A DNA stretch of 64,000 bases from Chloroflexota bacterium (GTDB taxonomy: Bacteria; Chloroflexota; Anaerolineae; Aggregatilineales; J027): NCBI GenBank assembly GCA_013112715.1, contig JABFGB010000021.1:1-64000 (forward strand), in the 5' to 3' direction. The first letter of the stretch is position 1, and every line of letters begins with the position of its first letter. Position numbers and translations under genes: made by a program. The notes under the pieces are model-generated. The model was not told the origin of the DNA. It searched no databases and saw only the letters and a program-made list of their open reading frames with translations. Shown piece after piece: positions 18,208 through 26,657 of this stretch.

Positions 18208-18693
18208 ATGCGTCGAATATGGATACGTACCCTGCTGATAATCTTGATTTTGAGTGCCTGTGGTGATGAAAAGCCCACCGACGATAAATCAAAATCCACG
18301 CCTGAGACTGCGCCAACCGTCGAAATTGAAGTCACACCATTCCCAACCTTGACCGATGAATTACGCGAGCAACTGGAATCTACCTACAGCGTTTTATCGG
18401 AGGTGCAGGCCCAGATTGAGACGGTGTGGTCAGATTTGCAGGCGGGCCGAACAGTGGATTGTGCCGCAGCATTGAAACAGCAGATTTCCCCGGATGCCCT
18501 TTCCAGCGATGACCCTATCTCGCTGATCTTGCAGCAGGCCGCGATTGAAGTTCAGACTGCCGTGAATCTATGGCAGGCCGAATGTCAAAATCCGCGTCCT
18601 CAACCCCCACCCGATGTGATTGATCGGGGTATCCGTGCCGCGCTTGCCGCTGGAACGGCTCTCGATGCTGCTTCGGTTGCTTTGAGCCAGTAA
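18208..18693 (+). CDS. Small predicted lipoprotein
   Basis: The 161-residue product begins with a lipoprotein signal: basic MRRIWIR, hydrophobic core, lipobox LSAC with Cys18. A Thr/Pro-rich linker leads to a helical domain (residues 45-160) with two cysteines (in TVDCAAAL and WQAECQNP) that could form a disulfide. No family is recognised. It lies three bases after the hemW-like gene and is probably co-transcribed, without an obvious functional tie. Confidence 0.75.
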   Translation: MRRIWIRTLLIILILSACGDEKPTDDKSKSTPETAPTVEIEVTPFPTLTDELREQLESTYSVLSEVQAQIETVWSDLQAGRTVDCAAALKQQISPDALSSDDPISLILQQAAIEVQTAVNLWQAECQNPRPQPPPDVIDRGIRAALAAGTALDAASVALSQ

Positions 18694-18715
18694 GTTGATG
18701 AAATCACCTCATCAA

Positions 18716-18724
18716 TGCTATAGT
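18716..18724 (+). promoter_or_regulatory. Extended -10 promoter element
   Basis: TGCTATAGT fits an extended -10 (TG-N-TATAGT) 45 bases before the gene at 18769. Just upstream, TTGATGA (18695-18701) and TCATCAA (18709-18715) form a short perfect hairpin without a T-run, which may be an operator. A -35 match is poor, as is common with extended -10 promoters. Confidence 0.4.
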
Positions 18725-18768
18725 GCCTTGCGTATTTCGCCGTATCGCAATAGGAAGCAACGCTATTT

Positions 18769-19638
18769 ATGACCGACGATAACCGTTCTAGCCTTGCCCG
18801 TTCGTCCAATTCACTGCAACAACTGGCGGCGTATGTGCATGATGTCGCCGTCGAAGCCGCCGCACGCACGATGGGCAATCTGCGCCTAGATGCCATTCGC
18901 AACGAAGCCACCGTCACCGAACGCTTTCTGGCCTATATGGAAATGGGCCTTGATCGCAAAATCGTTGACGCCGATGAACCACTGCGGGTCTCCGCGATTG
19001 CCTTTACGGATCGAGGCACGGCGGAAGAAACCTATGAGCGCGAAACTGGGGCGGATATGGCCTGTTTTATTCGCTATGACCTGCCGGGGTTGCGTTGGGC
19101 CAAAGGCTTTTTGGGGCAGAGCAAAATGGGCAAGGTCTACAGTGTAGATGACGATGGACGGGTTCACATGGGCCTGACCAGCGAAGCCGATTACGACCAG
19201 ATGATTGTGGATTGCACGGCGATGCGGCGGGTGACGGAAGAAAGCTATGTATTTTTCTTTTCACCAGAAGCTGTGACAGTTGAAAAAGCGAGTGCTTTGT
19301 TAGGGGATCGTGGCGAAATGTACCCCAATAAGCCGTGGCAGGACATCCATATGTTTCGGGAGGATGGGGGGGTCAATATTGCGCGGTTTTATGGGGCGTT
19401 TGCGGGGTGTCAACTGGGCGGAACACTGCTAGAAAAGCCAGCGGTGGGCTTTAATTCGGTGCTGGATTTGATTAATGCGCGGGGGATTGCGGTTATATTG
19501 CTGTTGATGGTGGGGACAGCCAGCCCGATGCCGTCTTTGCAGCGCGATTCGGCGGAACTCAAAGCCTTGCCGTTTGAAGTGCCGGAAACGTATTGGTATT
19601 GGCCTCAATTAATGGCGACGTTGATGAAGGGACGATAG
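18769..19638 (+). CDS. Conserved-looking protein of unknown function (289 aa)
   Basis: The protein is soluble, 289 residues, with segments that look structured and possibly catalytic: TERFLAYMEMGL, then FTDRGTAEETYERETGADMACFIRYDL, then WAKGFLGQSKMGK. The sequence of an acidic strand (GADMACFI) followed by a K-containing strand (AKGFLGQSK) recalls the PD-(D/E)XK nuclease pattern D...E/Q-x-K, but I cannot assign it. A C-terminal half ends in a short hydrophobic stretch (AVILLLMVG). It is a single-gene unit preceded by an extended -10. Confidence 0.7.
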   Translation: MTDDNRSSLARSSNSLQQLAAYVHDVAVEAAARTMGNLRLDAIRNEATVTERFLAYMEMGLDRKIVDADEPLRVSAIAFTDRGTAEETYERETGADMACFIRYDLPGLRWAKGFLGQSKMGKVYSVDDDGRVHMGLTSEADYDQMIVDCTAMRRVTEESYVFFFSPEAVTVEKASALLGDRGEMYPNKPWQDIHMFREDGGVNIARFYGAFAGCQLGGTLLEKPAVGFNSVLDLINARGIAVILLLMVGTASPMPSLQRDSAELKALPFEVPETYWYWPQLMATLMKGR

Positions 19639-19763
19639 GTATTTTGGGCAATGCTTTGCCATTGATATAGCGTTAATGCAAAGACCCTTATTCTTATGTG
19701 TTGTGGCAATGAAACGGGGTGCATTTGTCAAGTGGTGTCATTGATTATGGGTAGGGGTTATAT

Positions 19764-19791
19764 TTGACCGTTAGCAAGGGCGTTTTATGCT
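19764..19791 (+). promoter_or_regulatory. Predicted sigma-70 promoter
   Basis: TTGACC (19764-19769) and TATGCT (19786-19791) are 16 bases apart, about 85 bases before the small membrane protein gene at 19876. The rest of the 237-base spacer shows nothing else that can be supported. Confidence 0.5.
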
Positions 19792-19875
19792 AGAGCAGGA
19801 AATGTGATCACTCGCGTCGAAATCGAAAAAGTAAATCGCCTGTATTGATGGCGAGGGGAATGAAGGGGCGGTGAA

Positions 19876-20196
19876 ATGACCCTTGAATCTACCTGTTTGA
19901 ATGTATGGCTGATTTTTGTCGGCATCGGGATGGCGGCAGTAGGGGTCTATTGTATTCGCAAACGTCAGTCACCGATTGGCGCGGCGGCTGGGAAACAGGC
20001 CATTCAAGGGGGTTACTACAGCATCGGCGGAAGTATTATCTTGTTTGTCAGTTGGTTGTTGCTGCGCCTGACCGAAAATAGCGCGTACACCATCCTCACT
20101 CCGATTAGCATACTGGTTCATGCTTTTGCGCTCTACAAAATCGTACTCCCACCACCGAAAAAGAAATCCCAGCCAAGAAAAGTGATGCGGTTTTGA
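19876..20196 (+). CDS. Small three-helix membrane protein
   Basis: The 106-residue product has hydrophobic segments near 9-28, 48-66 and 74-92, with a basic C-terminus (KKKSQPRK) expected inside. No family is recognised. GGGGCGGTGAA just before ATG 19876 serves as the ribosome site. It begins a run of three small reading frames on the plus strand with no clear function. Confidence 0.6.
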   Translation: MTLESTCLNVWLIFVGIGMAAVGVYCIRKRQSPIGAAAGKQAIQGGYYSIGGSIILFVSWLLLRLTENSAYTILTPISILVHAFALYKIVLPPPKKKSQPRKVMRF

Positions 20197-20246
20197 AGAA
20201 AAGACCTGTCGAATGATGTCATTAATCAACCCATAGAGGTGGCGAG

Positions 20247-20531
20247 ATGCAAAAATGGCAGTATAGGGTACGAATCATCCATGCTGATGCGGAGAAAGAG
20301 GAAGAGTATCTCAAACAAACCTATAATTAGGATAACCCTCCTGAATATGCACCACAAGCTATGGAGCACACCCTTAATACTTGGGGAGATCAAGGATGGG
20401 AACTCATTCATATGGAACCCATAGCAAGAGTTGGCAAAAAGCGGGATATTGGTTTTGTTACTGGCGGGAGATTTGAAGCAACCCAGTGGAGCAACGCCTA
20501 TTTTTGCGTCTTCAAACGAGCCAGAGAATGA
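20247..20531 (+). pseudogene. Small DUF4177-like gene with an in-frame amber codon
   Basis: From ATG 20247, with GAGGTGG upstream, the frame encodes MQKWQYRVRIIHAD..., is interrupted by TAG at 20328-20330 (codon 28), and continues open to TGA 20529-20531. The second part includes LNTWGDQGWELIHMEP, the hallmark of small DUF4177-type domains, and ends naturally. Both halves together make a normal single domain of 94 residues, so this is a gene broken by one base change or one read through by suppression. No downstream start has a good ribosome site. Confidence 0.6.
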
Positions 20532-20557
20532 ATTTGGGCTGGCTTGATGAGGGATGT

Positions 20558-20872
20558 ATGTTTAGAAAACCATCTAACTTGCAGATTGGGATTTTCATGG
20601 CACTTTTCGGGATTATAGTGATGTGCCTTGTAGGGGTCATTTTCATTACAAACAGCTACGAGGCTAATCAACCTTTTGGCCCTACCTATGGGTCAACCAA
20701 CTGGCAGGTCGCAACATACATAGAATTGACCAGCACAGAAATTGCCCAAATTGATCAAAGGCTTACTTTGACTGCTAAAATCCAAACGATAGTCAATCAT
20801 ATTGATCAAAGTAATACCGCAATGGCTAAAACACAAACTCGAGAGGCTACACCAAAACCGCCTCAGAATTAG
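20558..20872 (+). CDS. Small single-pass membrane protein
   Basis: From ATG 20558 the product is 104 residues: a short basic N-terminus, one strong membrane segment (about 9-31, IGIFMALFGIIVMCLVGVIF), and an outer polar region that is probably a helix (IAQIDQRLTLTAKIQTIV). GAGGG lies 4 bases upstream. The longer frame from 20486 is inside the preceding broken gene. No function can be given. Confidence 0.5.
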   Translation: MFRKPSNLQIGIFMALFGIIVMCLVGVIFITNSYEANQPFGPTYGSTNWQVATYIELTSTEIAQIDQRLTLTAKIQTIVNHIDQSNTAMAKTQTREATPKPPQN

Positions 20873-20877
20873 TCGTA

Positions 20878-21711
20878 TTAAGGTGTTGGCGTCGTGGCGG
20901 CTGGCCCAAGTGGTTGTAAGGGCGGCACAGTGACAGGCACTAACCCCTCAGTTGGTGAAACCTCCGGTGTCGCGGTGGCGGTTGAGGTCGCTGTTGGGGT
21001 ATCGCTCGGTGCTGGCGATGGGGTGGCGGTATTGGGCTTATTTTCAAAGGAGGCTGATTTAACTGTCAGGGTATCAAAACGCACTTCGACTTGTTGATCT
21101 TCCGCCCCACCTGCCAATAATCCCACCCCCCCCACGCGGTCAAACGATTTATCGGTGCGGTCAGCCACAAATTCACCATTTACATAGAGGGCCAGATAAT
21201 CGTCCACGCAATAGACTTGGATAGTGTTGGATTTATTGCCCTTCTCAATCGCCGTTGATTCTTTCCACGTCTCCAAAAAATCTAATCCACGCTGGCTATC
21301 GGCCTTCGCAATCGCCCAAAAGCCATCGGCGCTAATCAGGAAGGCATACCCAGAATCGCTATCATCTACGCGGCACATCACGCCAAACCAATTGTCTTTT
21401 TCACCGCCGCTGCTGGTCGCCTGCACCTCAATCACCACATTTTTCAACGGGGTAGTGTCGTTTTGGCCCCACAGATAACTTGCGCCGTCGGGATTATTGG
21501 TACGGATGACGTACTGCCCGTCCTCAATGGCAAGGCTGGAATCGCCATCGAATGCGCCGGTTTCAAAGTCGGCAGGGTCATCAAAATTGAGGGTCAGGGC
21601 GGCGTTGGAATCTACCGTAAAATCGCGGGTGTCGTGTTCGGCCTCATCATCGCCACCACAGGCAGCAAGGATGAGCGAGACGAATAATAGCCAGATGATA
21701 GAGCGTTTCAT
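20878..21711 (-). CDS. Lipoprotein with a concanavalin-like (LamG/DUF1080-type) domain
   Basis: The 277-residue product has a lipobox LAAC (Cys18) after a hydrophobic signal. Residues about 40-215 are rich in beta strand and carry FDDPADFETGAF, IEDGQYVIRTNN and FWAIAKADS, then IQVYCVDDYLALYVNGEFV, the layout of a carbohydrate-binding jelly roll. The last 55 residues are a Pro/Thr/Ser-rich low-complexity tail typical of cell-surface proteins in this group. It probably binds an extracellular glycan; no partner is nearby. Confidence 0.75.
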   Translation of the reverse strand: MKRSIIWLLFVSLILAACGGDDEAEHDTRDFTVDSNAALTLNFDDPADFETGAFDGDSSLAIEDGQYVIRTNNPDGASYLWGQNDTTPLKNVVIEVQATSSGGEKDNWFGVMCRVDDSDSGYAFLISADGFWAIAKADSQRGLDFLETWKESTAIEKGNKSNTIQVYCVDDYLALYVNGEFVADRTDKSFDRVGGVGLLAGGAEDQQVEVRFDTLTVKSASFENKPNTATPSPAPSDTPTATSTATATPEVSPTEGLVPVTVPPLQPLGPAATTPTP

Positions 21712-21808
21712 CAGAATTTTTACCAGTGTGTTTGTTAACTAAAAGCGACCCCATCTTCCCTGTATTGCCCTTCAACTATCAAAATCGGTAATCCAACCCC
21801 ACCCCCGA

Positions 21809-21832
21809 CCCCTCCCCAAACATAGGGAGGGG
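21809..21832. repeat. GC-rich hairpin repeat, copy 1
   Basis: CCCCTCCC and GGGAGGGG are perfect arms around CAAACATA. Similar elements stand at 22867-22894 and 23781-23806, all between genes of the tyrosine-catabolism group. It may also act as a terminator for the converging or adjacent genes. Confidence 0.6.
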
Positions 21833-21929
21833 AGAAAACCTTTTATTAGAGCCGCTTCCCGATGTTTGGTTTGGGATGGGGTGCTTTGTTGCCAAATAAA
21901 CATGTTAAACGTCATCACAGGGAAAGACT

Positions 21930-22664
21930 CTAACCTAGCGGCGGGCCGACGGTGTTTCGCAGGATGCCGAGACGTTCAATTTCCAATTCGACTACATCCC
22001 CCGGTTGCAACCAGCGCCCTAAAGCACTTTTTTCGCCGCCGAGTTCCAACAAACAGCCCGTGCCGACGGTGCCGCTGCCGATGACATCACCGGGGTAGAG
22101 CATCACATCCGCCGAGGCCCGTTCGATTAATTGAGCGAATGGGAAATAAATATCTTTCGTGTTGCCTCTGGACAACTCCTGTCCATTGACCCGCGCTGTC
22201 CTGGTCAAATCATACCGCAAGTCTGCGCCTGTGCCGATGGTACGATCTGTCAGTTCGTCGGGGGTGATGATGTACGGGCCAAGCGAGGTGGCGAAATCTT
22301 TGCCTTTGGCGGGACCAAGCCCAACGCGCATTTCTTTCATTTGAATATCACGGGCGCTCCAATCGTTCATGATGGTGAATCCCGCGATATGGCGCAGGGC
22401 ATCTTCGGCGCGGATATTGATGCCCCCCTCGCCGATGATGAAAGCGATTTCTAGTTCGTAATCAAGACGCTGGGTGGAACGCGGCATGGGGACTGTATCG
22501 CTATCGTGGAAAATGGCGTTGTGATTGGAGAAATAAAAGACGGGTAGCTCGTACCATTCAGGAATCATGTCGAGGCCACGATTGGCACGCGCGGTTTTGA
22601 CATGCTGCTCGAAGGCGTAAAAGTCGCGCAGGGAGTTGATTTTTTCTGGGATGGGGAGTTTCAT
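21930..22664 (-). CDS. Fumarylacetoacetate hydrolase family protein
   Basis: The protein, 244 residues from ATG 22662-22664, has the FAH fold: SLRDFYAFEQHV and WYELPVFYFSN at the start, the metal-binding acidic residues in LDYELEIAFIIGE, then FTIMNDWSARDIQ and GPYIITPDEL. It would hydrolyse a C-C bond in a beta-diketo acid such as fumarylacetoacetate. The frame is open further upstream to 22784, but those 40 residues lack family resemblance. With the HPPD gene two genes upstream it would act in tyrosine breakdown. Confidence 0.88.
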   Translation of the reverse strand: MKLPIPEKINSLRDFYAFEQHVKTARANRGLDMIPEWYELPVFYFSNHNAIFHDSDTVPMPRSTQRLDYELEIAFIIGEGGINIRAEDALRHIAGFTIMNDWSARDIQMKEMRVGLGPAKGKDFATSLGPYIITPDELTDRTIGTGADLRYDLTRTARVNGQELSRGNTKDIYFPFAQLIERASADVMLYPGDVIGSGTVGTGCLLELGGEKSALGRWLQPGDVVELEIERLGILRNTVGPPLG

Positions 22665-22866
22665 AGGCTTCGATTCACTTTTTATTAAATATCCCTCACC
22701 CCCGGAGACTCGTCCGGTATTGGTGGAAATGACATGAATAAGCGCGATTGGCACGGCGTCGGTGTCCATTTCGGAGGGACGCAACCTGTTGCGTCCGTAC
22801 CCAAGACCCTTTATCTATGCGATTTTCTACCAATCACCGTCAAGCGAATACCGGACAAGCCTCCGG

Positions 22867-22894
22867 CCCCTCTCCCAATGCTTTGGGCTAGGGG
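22867..22894. repeat. GC-rich hairpin repeat, copy 2
   Basis: CCCCTCTCCCA and TGGGCTAGGGG form imperfect arms around ATGCTT. It is a diverged member of the same family as 21809-21832 and sits 35 bases after the SDR stop. Confidence 0.5.
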
Positions 22895-22929
22895 AGCGAG
22901 CTAGACTTTTGGGGTAAGGTATTGGCTCA

Positions 22930-23736
22930 CTAGGGTTTTCTGCTGCCATATTTCTCGCGGACAAAATTAGCCCATGTGATATGACCATAACGATTTTTCG
23001 GCACAAGGTTAAGCCCTTGTTGGAAGGCGGCGACCCCAACCGAGCCAAAAATTTCGATAGGGCCATCCACCAACACGGGATTTTCGACCCCCTGTGCGGC
23101 GAGATAGGTGCGGGCTATTTCCTCAACCCGCAAAATTTCAGGCCCACCCACATCCAATAAACGTCCGGCGGGGGCTGCTGTCAGTAAGGGCAGCATATAC
23201 GCGGCGACATCACGGGTGTCTATCAACTGAAATTGGGCGTCATGTGGGATGGGCAGGACATAACCATCGGGAGTGGGGCGAATCATGGACATCACGAAGT
23301 CGAGCAAGGAATGAAATTGGGTGACGCGCAGGATGGAATGGGGCACGCCACTTTCGATTATGGCGTTTTCCGCATTGACCTTATGCTGATAAAACTCGGA
23401 GGGTATCTGGTCAATGCCTGCGATGGAAATATGGAAAAAATGCTGGATGCCTGCTTGGACTGATGCCTCTGCTAGACGTTTGACGCCCAACACATCGGTT
23501 TCATAGGCGTTGCGGGCATCCCCCACACAGTTGGCGACGATGTTGACCCCGGATAAGGCGGTTGCAAGACCGTCGCCGGTTAAGACATCGCCCTGTGCCC
23601 ATTCAAGATTGGGGTCAAGATTGGCCGGGGCAGATTTGCGACTGAGGAGGCGGATTTGATAGTCAGTTGTGAGCAGAAATTGGACGAGGGCGCTGCCGAG
23701 TGCCCCCGTACCGCCTGTAACGAGAATACGGGTCAT
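22930..23736 (-). CDS. Atypical SDR / NmrA-like NAD(P)-binding protein
   Basis: The 268-residue protein starts with the Rossmann motif ILVTGGTGALGSALVQFLL and has DVLTGDGLATALSGVNIVANC and FFHISIAGIDQIPSEFYQHK, where Tyr and Lys are spaced roughly as in SDR enzymes. This matches the atypical SDR/NmrA branch, used as NAD(P)H-dependent reductases or sensors. It lies between the HPPD and fumarylacetoacetase-like genes on the same strand, so a link to aromatic catabolism is possible but not required. Confidence 0.82.
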   Translation of the reverse strand: MTRILVTGGTGALGSALVQFLLTTDYQIRLLSRKSAPANLDPNLEWAQGDVLTGDGLATALSGVNIVANCVGDARNAYETDVLGVKRLAEASVQAGIQHFFHISIAGIDQIPSEFYQHKVNAENAIIESGVPHSILRVTQFHSLLDFVMSMIRPTPDGYVLPIPHDAQFQLIDTRDVAAYMLPLLTAAPAGRLLDVGGPEILRVEEIARTYLAAQGVENPVLVDGPIEIFGSVGVAAFQQGLNLVPKNRYGHITWANFVREKYGSRKP

Positions 23737-23780
23737 AGTTATTCCTTAACGAAAAATGTTGATTTAATGCGGTAATTCAT

Positions 23781-23806
23781 CCCCTCCCCAAAGCATTAAG
23801 GAGGGG
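23781..23806. repeat. GC-rich hairpin repeat, copy 3
   Basis: CCCCTCC and GGAGGGG are perfect 7-base arms around CCAAAGCATTAA. It lies in the short space between the HPPD stop and the SDR start, and resembles copies at 21809 and 22867. Confidence 0.55.
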
Positions 23807-23829
23807 CTTCAATACAAGGCTTCATTGTT

Positions 23830-24981
23830 TTAGAGTGTGCCGCGTAGGGCTTGTTCGCGTTCGATGCTTTCAAACAGGGCCTTAAAATTGCCGAGACCAA
23901 AACCACGACTGCCGCGTCGCTGGATAATTTCAAAAAACAGCGTGGGGCGATCTCCCACCGGACGGGTGAAGATTTGCAGCAGATAGCCTTCGTCATCGGC
24001 ATCAACCAAAATGCCCAACTTGCGGATTTCTTCGAGGTCTTCTTTGACCTTGACGTTTTTCTCCCGCAGGCGCTCAATGATGACCTCATCATAGTAGGCG
24101 TTGGGGGGCGGGGTTAAAAATTCGACCCCACGACGGCGAAGTTCGCTGACGGTGCGGATGACATCATCGGTAATTAGGGCGATATGCTGGACACCCGGCC
24201 CATGATAGAAGTCGAGATATTCTTCGATTTGCGATTTTTTCTTGCCCTGCGCGGGTTCGTTGATGGGGAATTTGACACGGCCATTTTCCATCACTTTGGA
24301 CATGAGGGCGCTGTATTCGGTGCTAATGGCCTGATCGTCAAAATGGATGAGTTGACGGAAGCCCATCACTTGATGATAGAAATTGACCCAGTAATTCATT
24401 TTGCCGAGTTCAACGTTGCCGACCATATGGTCAATCGCGGCGAGTCCGACGGCATTTTTCGATTCATCGGCGTCGGGGATGGCACGATAACCGGGCATAA
24501 ACACCCCCTTATAGCCAGAGCGTTCCACAAAACGGTGGATGGTATCGCCATAGATTTGAATGGCGCTCATGCGGATGACGCCGTTTTCATCTTCGGTCTC
24601 CATCACATCATGCAAGCCTGTCGCGCCGCGTGTGGTGGTGGCTTCATAGGCGGCGGCGGCGTCCGGTACTTCTAGCCCAATGACCTTGACCCCATCGCCA
24701 TGCATCATGTGATGGGCACTCAATTCCGTGTTGGGGTGATAGGCCCCAGTCAGTACCAAGCGGATTTTGCCCTGCTGCATGACATAAGAGGTAGTTTTGC
24801 GGTTGCCTGTTTCTAACCCGGAATAGGCGACGGGGGTAAAGCCGAAAGCGTGCTGATAATAAAAAGCGGCTTGTTTTGCATTCCCCACCCATAGTTCGAC
24901 ATGATCCATGCCTTTGAGGGTCAGGAAATCGGCTTCTTCAGTCATGGGACGGGTTTGAGGCGGGGCTTCTTTGATCGCCAT
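23830..24981 (-). CDS. hpd: 4-hydroxyphenylpyruvate dioxygenase
   Basis: The 383-residue protein has two vicinal-oxygen-chelate domains. The iron ligands are recognisable as His in AAIDHMVGNVE, His in GVQHIALITDD and Glu in TLFFEIIQRRG, which is the diagnostic C-terminal segment before GFGLGNFKALFE. The enzyme turns 4-hydroxyphenylpyruvate into homogentisate. ATG 24979-24981 is chosen because AAGGAG lies about 6 bases before it; the frame extends 17 residues upstream without support. Homogentisate dioxygenase is not in the window. Confidence 0.95.
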   Translation of the reverse strand: MAIKEAPPQTRPMTEEADFLTLKGMDHVELWVGNAKQAAFYYQHAFGFTPVAYSGLETGNRKTTSYVMQQGKIRLVLTGAYHPNTELSAHHMMHGDGVKVIGLEVPDAAAAYEATTTRGATGLHDVMETEDENGVIRMSAIQIYGDTIHRFVERSGYKGVFMPGYRAIPDADESKNAVGLAAIDHMVGNVELGKMNYWVNFYHQVMGFRQLIHFDDQAISTEYSALMSKVMENGRVKFPINEPAQGKKKSQIEEYLDFYHGPGVQHIALITDDVIRTVSELRRRGVEFLTPPPNAYYDEVIIERLREKNVKVKEDLEEIRKLGILVDADDEGYLLQIFTRPVGDRPTLFFEIIQRRGSRGFGLGNFKALFESIEREQALRGTL

Positions 24982-25102
24982 TGATGCTCCTTCACCAGCT
25001 TGTTTGCAGATATTTTTTCTATTGTAAGCCAAAATCTGCTTTCATCAAAAAATTCGAAGCAGTGAGGGGGACAATTTTAATTTTATGGAAATTTAAAGAC
25101 GG

Positions 25103-25780
25103 TTATTCTTCGTTTTCTTCGTCTCTTCGGGTGTCCTTGAGCAGTTGATAGATGAGTACCAAAATCGCAACCACCCAGCCGGCAATCAGGGGCAGCATAT
25201 GACTAAGTTCATTACGTTCGGCGGGTGCAGGTGTTGAGGCGATAGGCGGTGACTGCGGTTCGGATTTGGGCGGATTCACTGGCGACGGGGCGGACTCAGC
25301 CCATGTTTCAAAATTTTCGTCTACAAGGGCCGCGACTTCGGATGGCAATTCGACATCCATTGGGTTTAAGGCTACAAACGAGGGCGATTCATCTTCAAGG
25401 GGCGGGATGGCTTCAGTATCTATCGATATTTGGTCGGCGGTTTCGTAAGCATCGGCAACAAGGGACTGCAAATCATCTGTCAGCGGCAGGGTTTCTCCGT
25501 CTAAGTTGGCTACAGGGGGCATGTCTAGTTCGGGTGGGGGTAGGGCCTGCTGTTTGGGTGCGGTGTGTTGCGGTGCGGTGCTTATGGAGGTGGAGACGGT
25601 TGCCAGTAAATCCAATTCTTCGTCGGCTGTCAATTTTAGGACGGCAGGATCGTCGGGAGTGGGTTCGGGGATAGGTGCTGCGGATTCGACAGATTCAGTT
25701 GATTCAACGGATTCATCACCTAATAGGATTTTTTTGCCCAAGCCACGCATGGAGGCTCGCTGAAAGTCGTTGTCGGCCAT
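25103..25780 (-). CDS. Acidic tail-anchored protein downstream of parA
   Basis: The 225-residue product is largely disordered, acidic and Pro/Ser/Thr-rich, with one C-terminal membrane segment (about 195-214, MLPLIAGWVVAILVLIYQLL) and a short charged end. The N-terminus (FQRASMRGLGKKILLGDE) is the only basic, possibly conserved part. Its ATG shares a base with the parA stop (TAATG), so it is translationally coupled. It may tether the ParA system to the membrane; this is inference, and no family is recognised. Confidence 0.7.
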   Translation of the reverse strand: MADNDFQRASMRGLGKKILLGDESVESTESVESAAPIPEPTPDDPAVLKLTADEELDLLATVSTSISTAPQHTAPKQQALPPPELDMPPVANLDGETLPLTDDLQSLVADAYETADQISIDTEAIPPLEDESPSFVALNPMDVELPSEVAALVDENFETWAESAPSPVNPPKSEPQSPPIASTPAPAERNELSHMLPLIAGWVVAILVLIYQLLKDTRRDEENEE

Positions 25781-26544
25781 TAGTTCCCTCGATTGATAAT
25801 TTCGGTTGCTAGAGCGCGATAGGCATGAGCGGCAGGATGGGTCGGGGCGTAGTCAATGATGGATTTACCCGCGACGGGGGCTTCCGCCATGATGTCATCA
25901 TAGGCAAGGACGGTCTCAAACATTCTCTGTTTAAACACGCTTCGCATTTCACCCAATGCCTCTTGCGAATGCAGCGATTCGGCTTGGTAGAGGGTTGCCA
26001 ATACACCCAATAATTGCAGCGACGGGTTGACATTTTTTTGAAGACGCTGCATGGCCTGCATCATGGTGCGGACGCCGCGCATAGCAAGATATTGACATTG
26101 GACAGGGATTATCAACTCGTCGGCGGCTACCAAGCCATTGGCGGTGAGGATTCCGAGCGTTGGCGGGGTATCCATAATAATAAAATCAACGGGCGGTGGC
26201 TGACGTTCTAGGGCATCGCGCAGGCGGATAACGGCATCGGTGCGGCGGGCCAATTGAATTTCGGCGACGGTTAAATGCAGACTGGCAGGCATCAGGAAAA
26301 GATTGTCGCCGATGCGCTGACTGACACGGTAAATGGGCGCGGAGTCGTGCAGCAGAAAAATATGACTGCCGAATTGCACGTCATACGAATCTACCCCCAA
26401 TGCCGCGCTCAGACCGCCTTGAGGATCGAGATCAATCAAGAGGACTTGATAGCCTTGTTCGGTCAGGGCACGTCCGATATTCGCGGCGGTTGTAGATTTA
26501 CCAATACCACCTTTTTGATTTGCTATCACCAACGTGCGCGTCAT
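25780..26544 (-). CDS. parA: ParA/Soj family partition ATPase
   Basis: The 254-residue protein (from ATG 26542-26544) has the deviant Walker A QKGGIGKSTTAANIG, the switch DLDPQGGLSAALG, and Walker B IIMDTPPTLG, all typical of ParA/Soj. It uses ATP-driven nucleoid binding to segregate DNA or position cargo. No parB follows; instead a tail-anchored protein gene overlaps its stop. The frame is open 20 residues upstream, but these are not needed. It faces away from rpmH with a 222-base gap. Confidence 0.88.
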   Translation of the reverse strand: MTRTLVIANQKGGIGKSTTAANIGRALTEQGYQVLLIDLDPQGGLSAALGVDSYDVQFGSHIFLLHDSAPIYRVSQRIGDNLFLMPASLHLTVAEIQLARRTDAVIRLRDALERQPPPVDFIIMDTPPTLGILTANGLVAADELIIPVQCQYLAMRGVRTMMQAMQRLQKNVNPSLQLLGVLATLYQAESLHSQEALGEMRSVFKQRMFETVLAYDDIMAEAPVAGKSIIDYAPTHPAAHAYRALATEIINRGN

Positions 26545-26657
26545 AAGTTGAGGAACCCTTTTTTTCAGCCACCCGACACTGCCTAATTCAATACTGCTCA
26601 ACACTGGTCAATACCATTGGGGATTATAACACTAGGGGGGTGGTGTACGAAAAACGC

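Noticed and set aside
18695-18715. Rho-independent terminator after the small lipoprotein gene
   Set aside because: The 7-bp hairpin is perfect but is AT-rich and lacks a T-run; it is more likely part of the next promoter region.
19639-19875. Search for a tRNA or small RNA gene
   Set aside because: No cloverleaf or conserved RNA motif was visible; only a promoter is supported.
22665-22784. 40-residue upstream extension of the fumarylacetoacetase-like protein
   Set aside because: It does not resemble the family N-terminus and starts inside repeat-like intergenic DNA.
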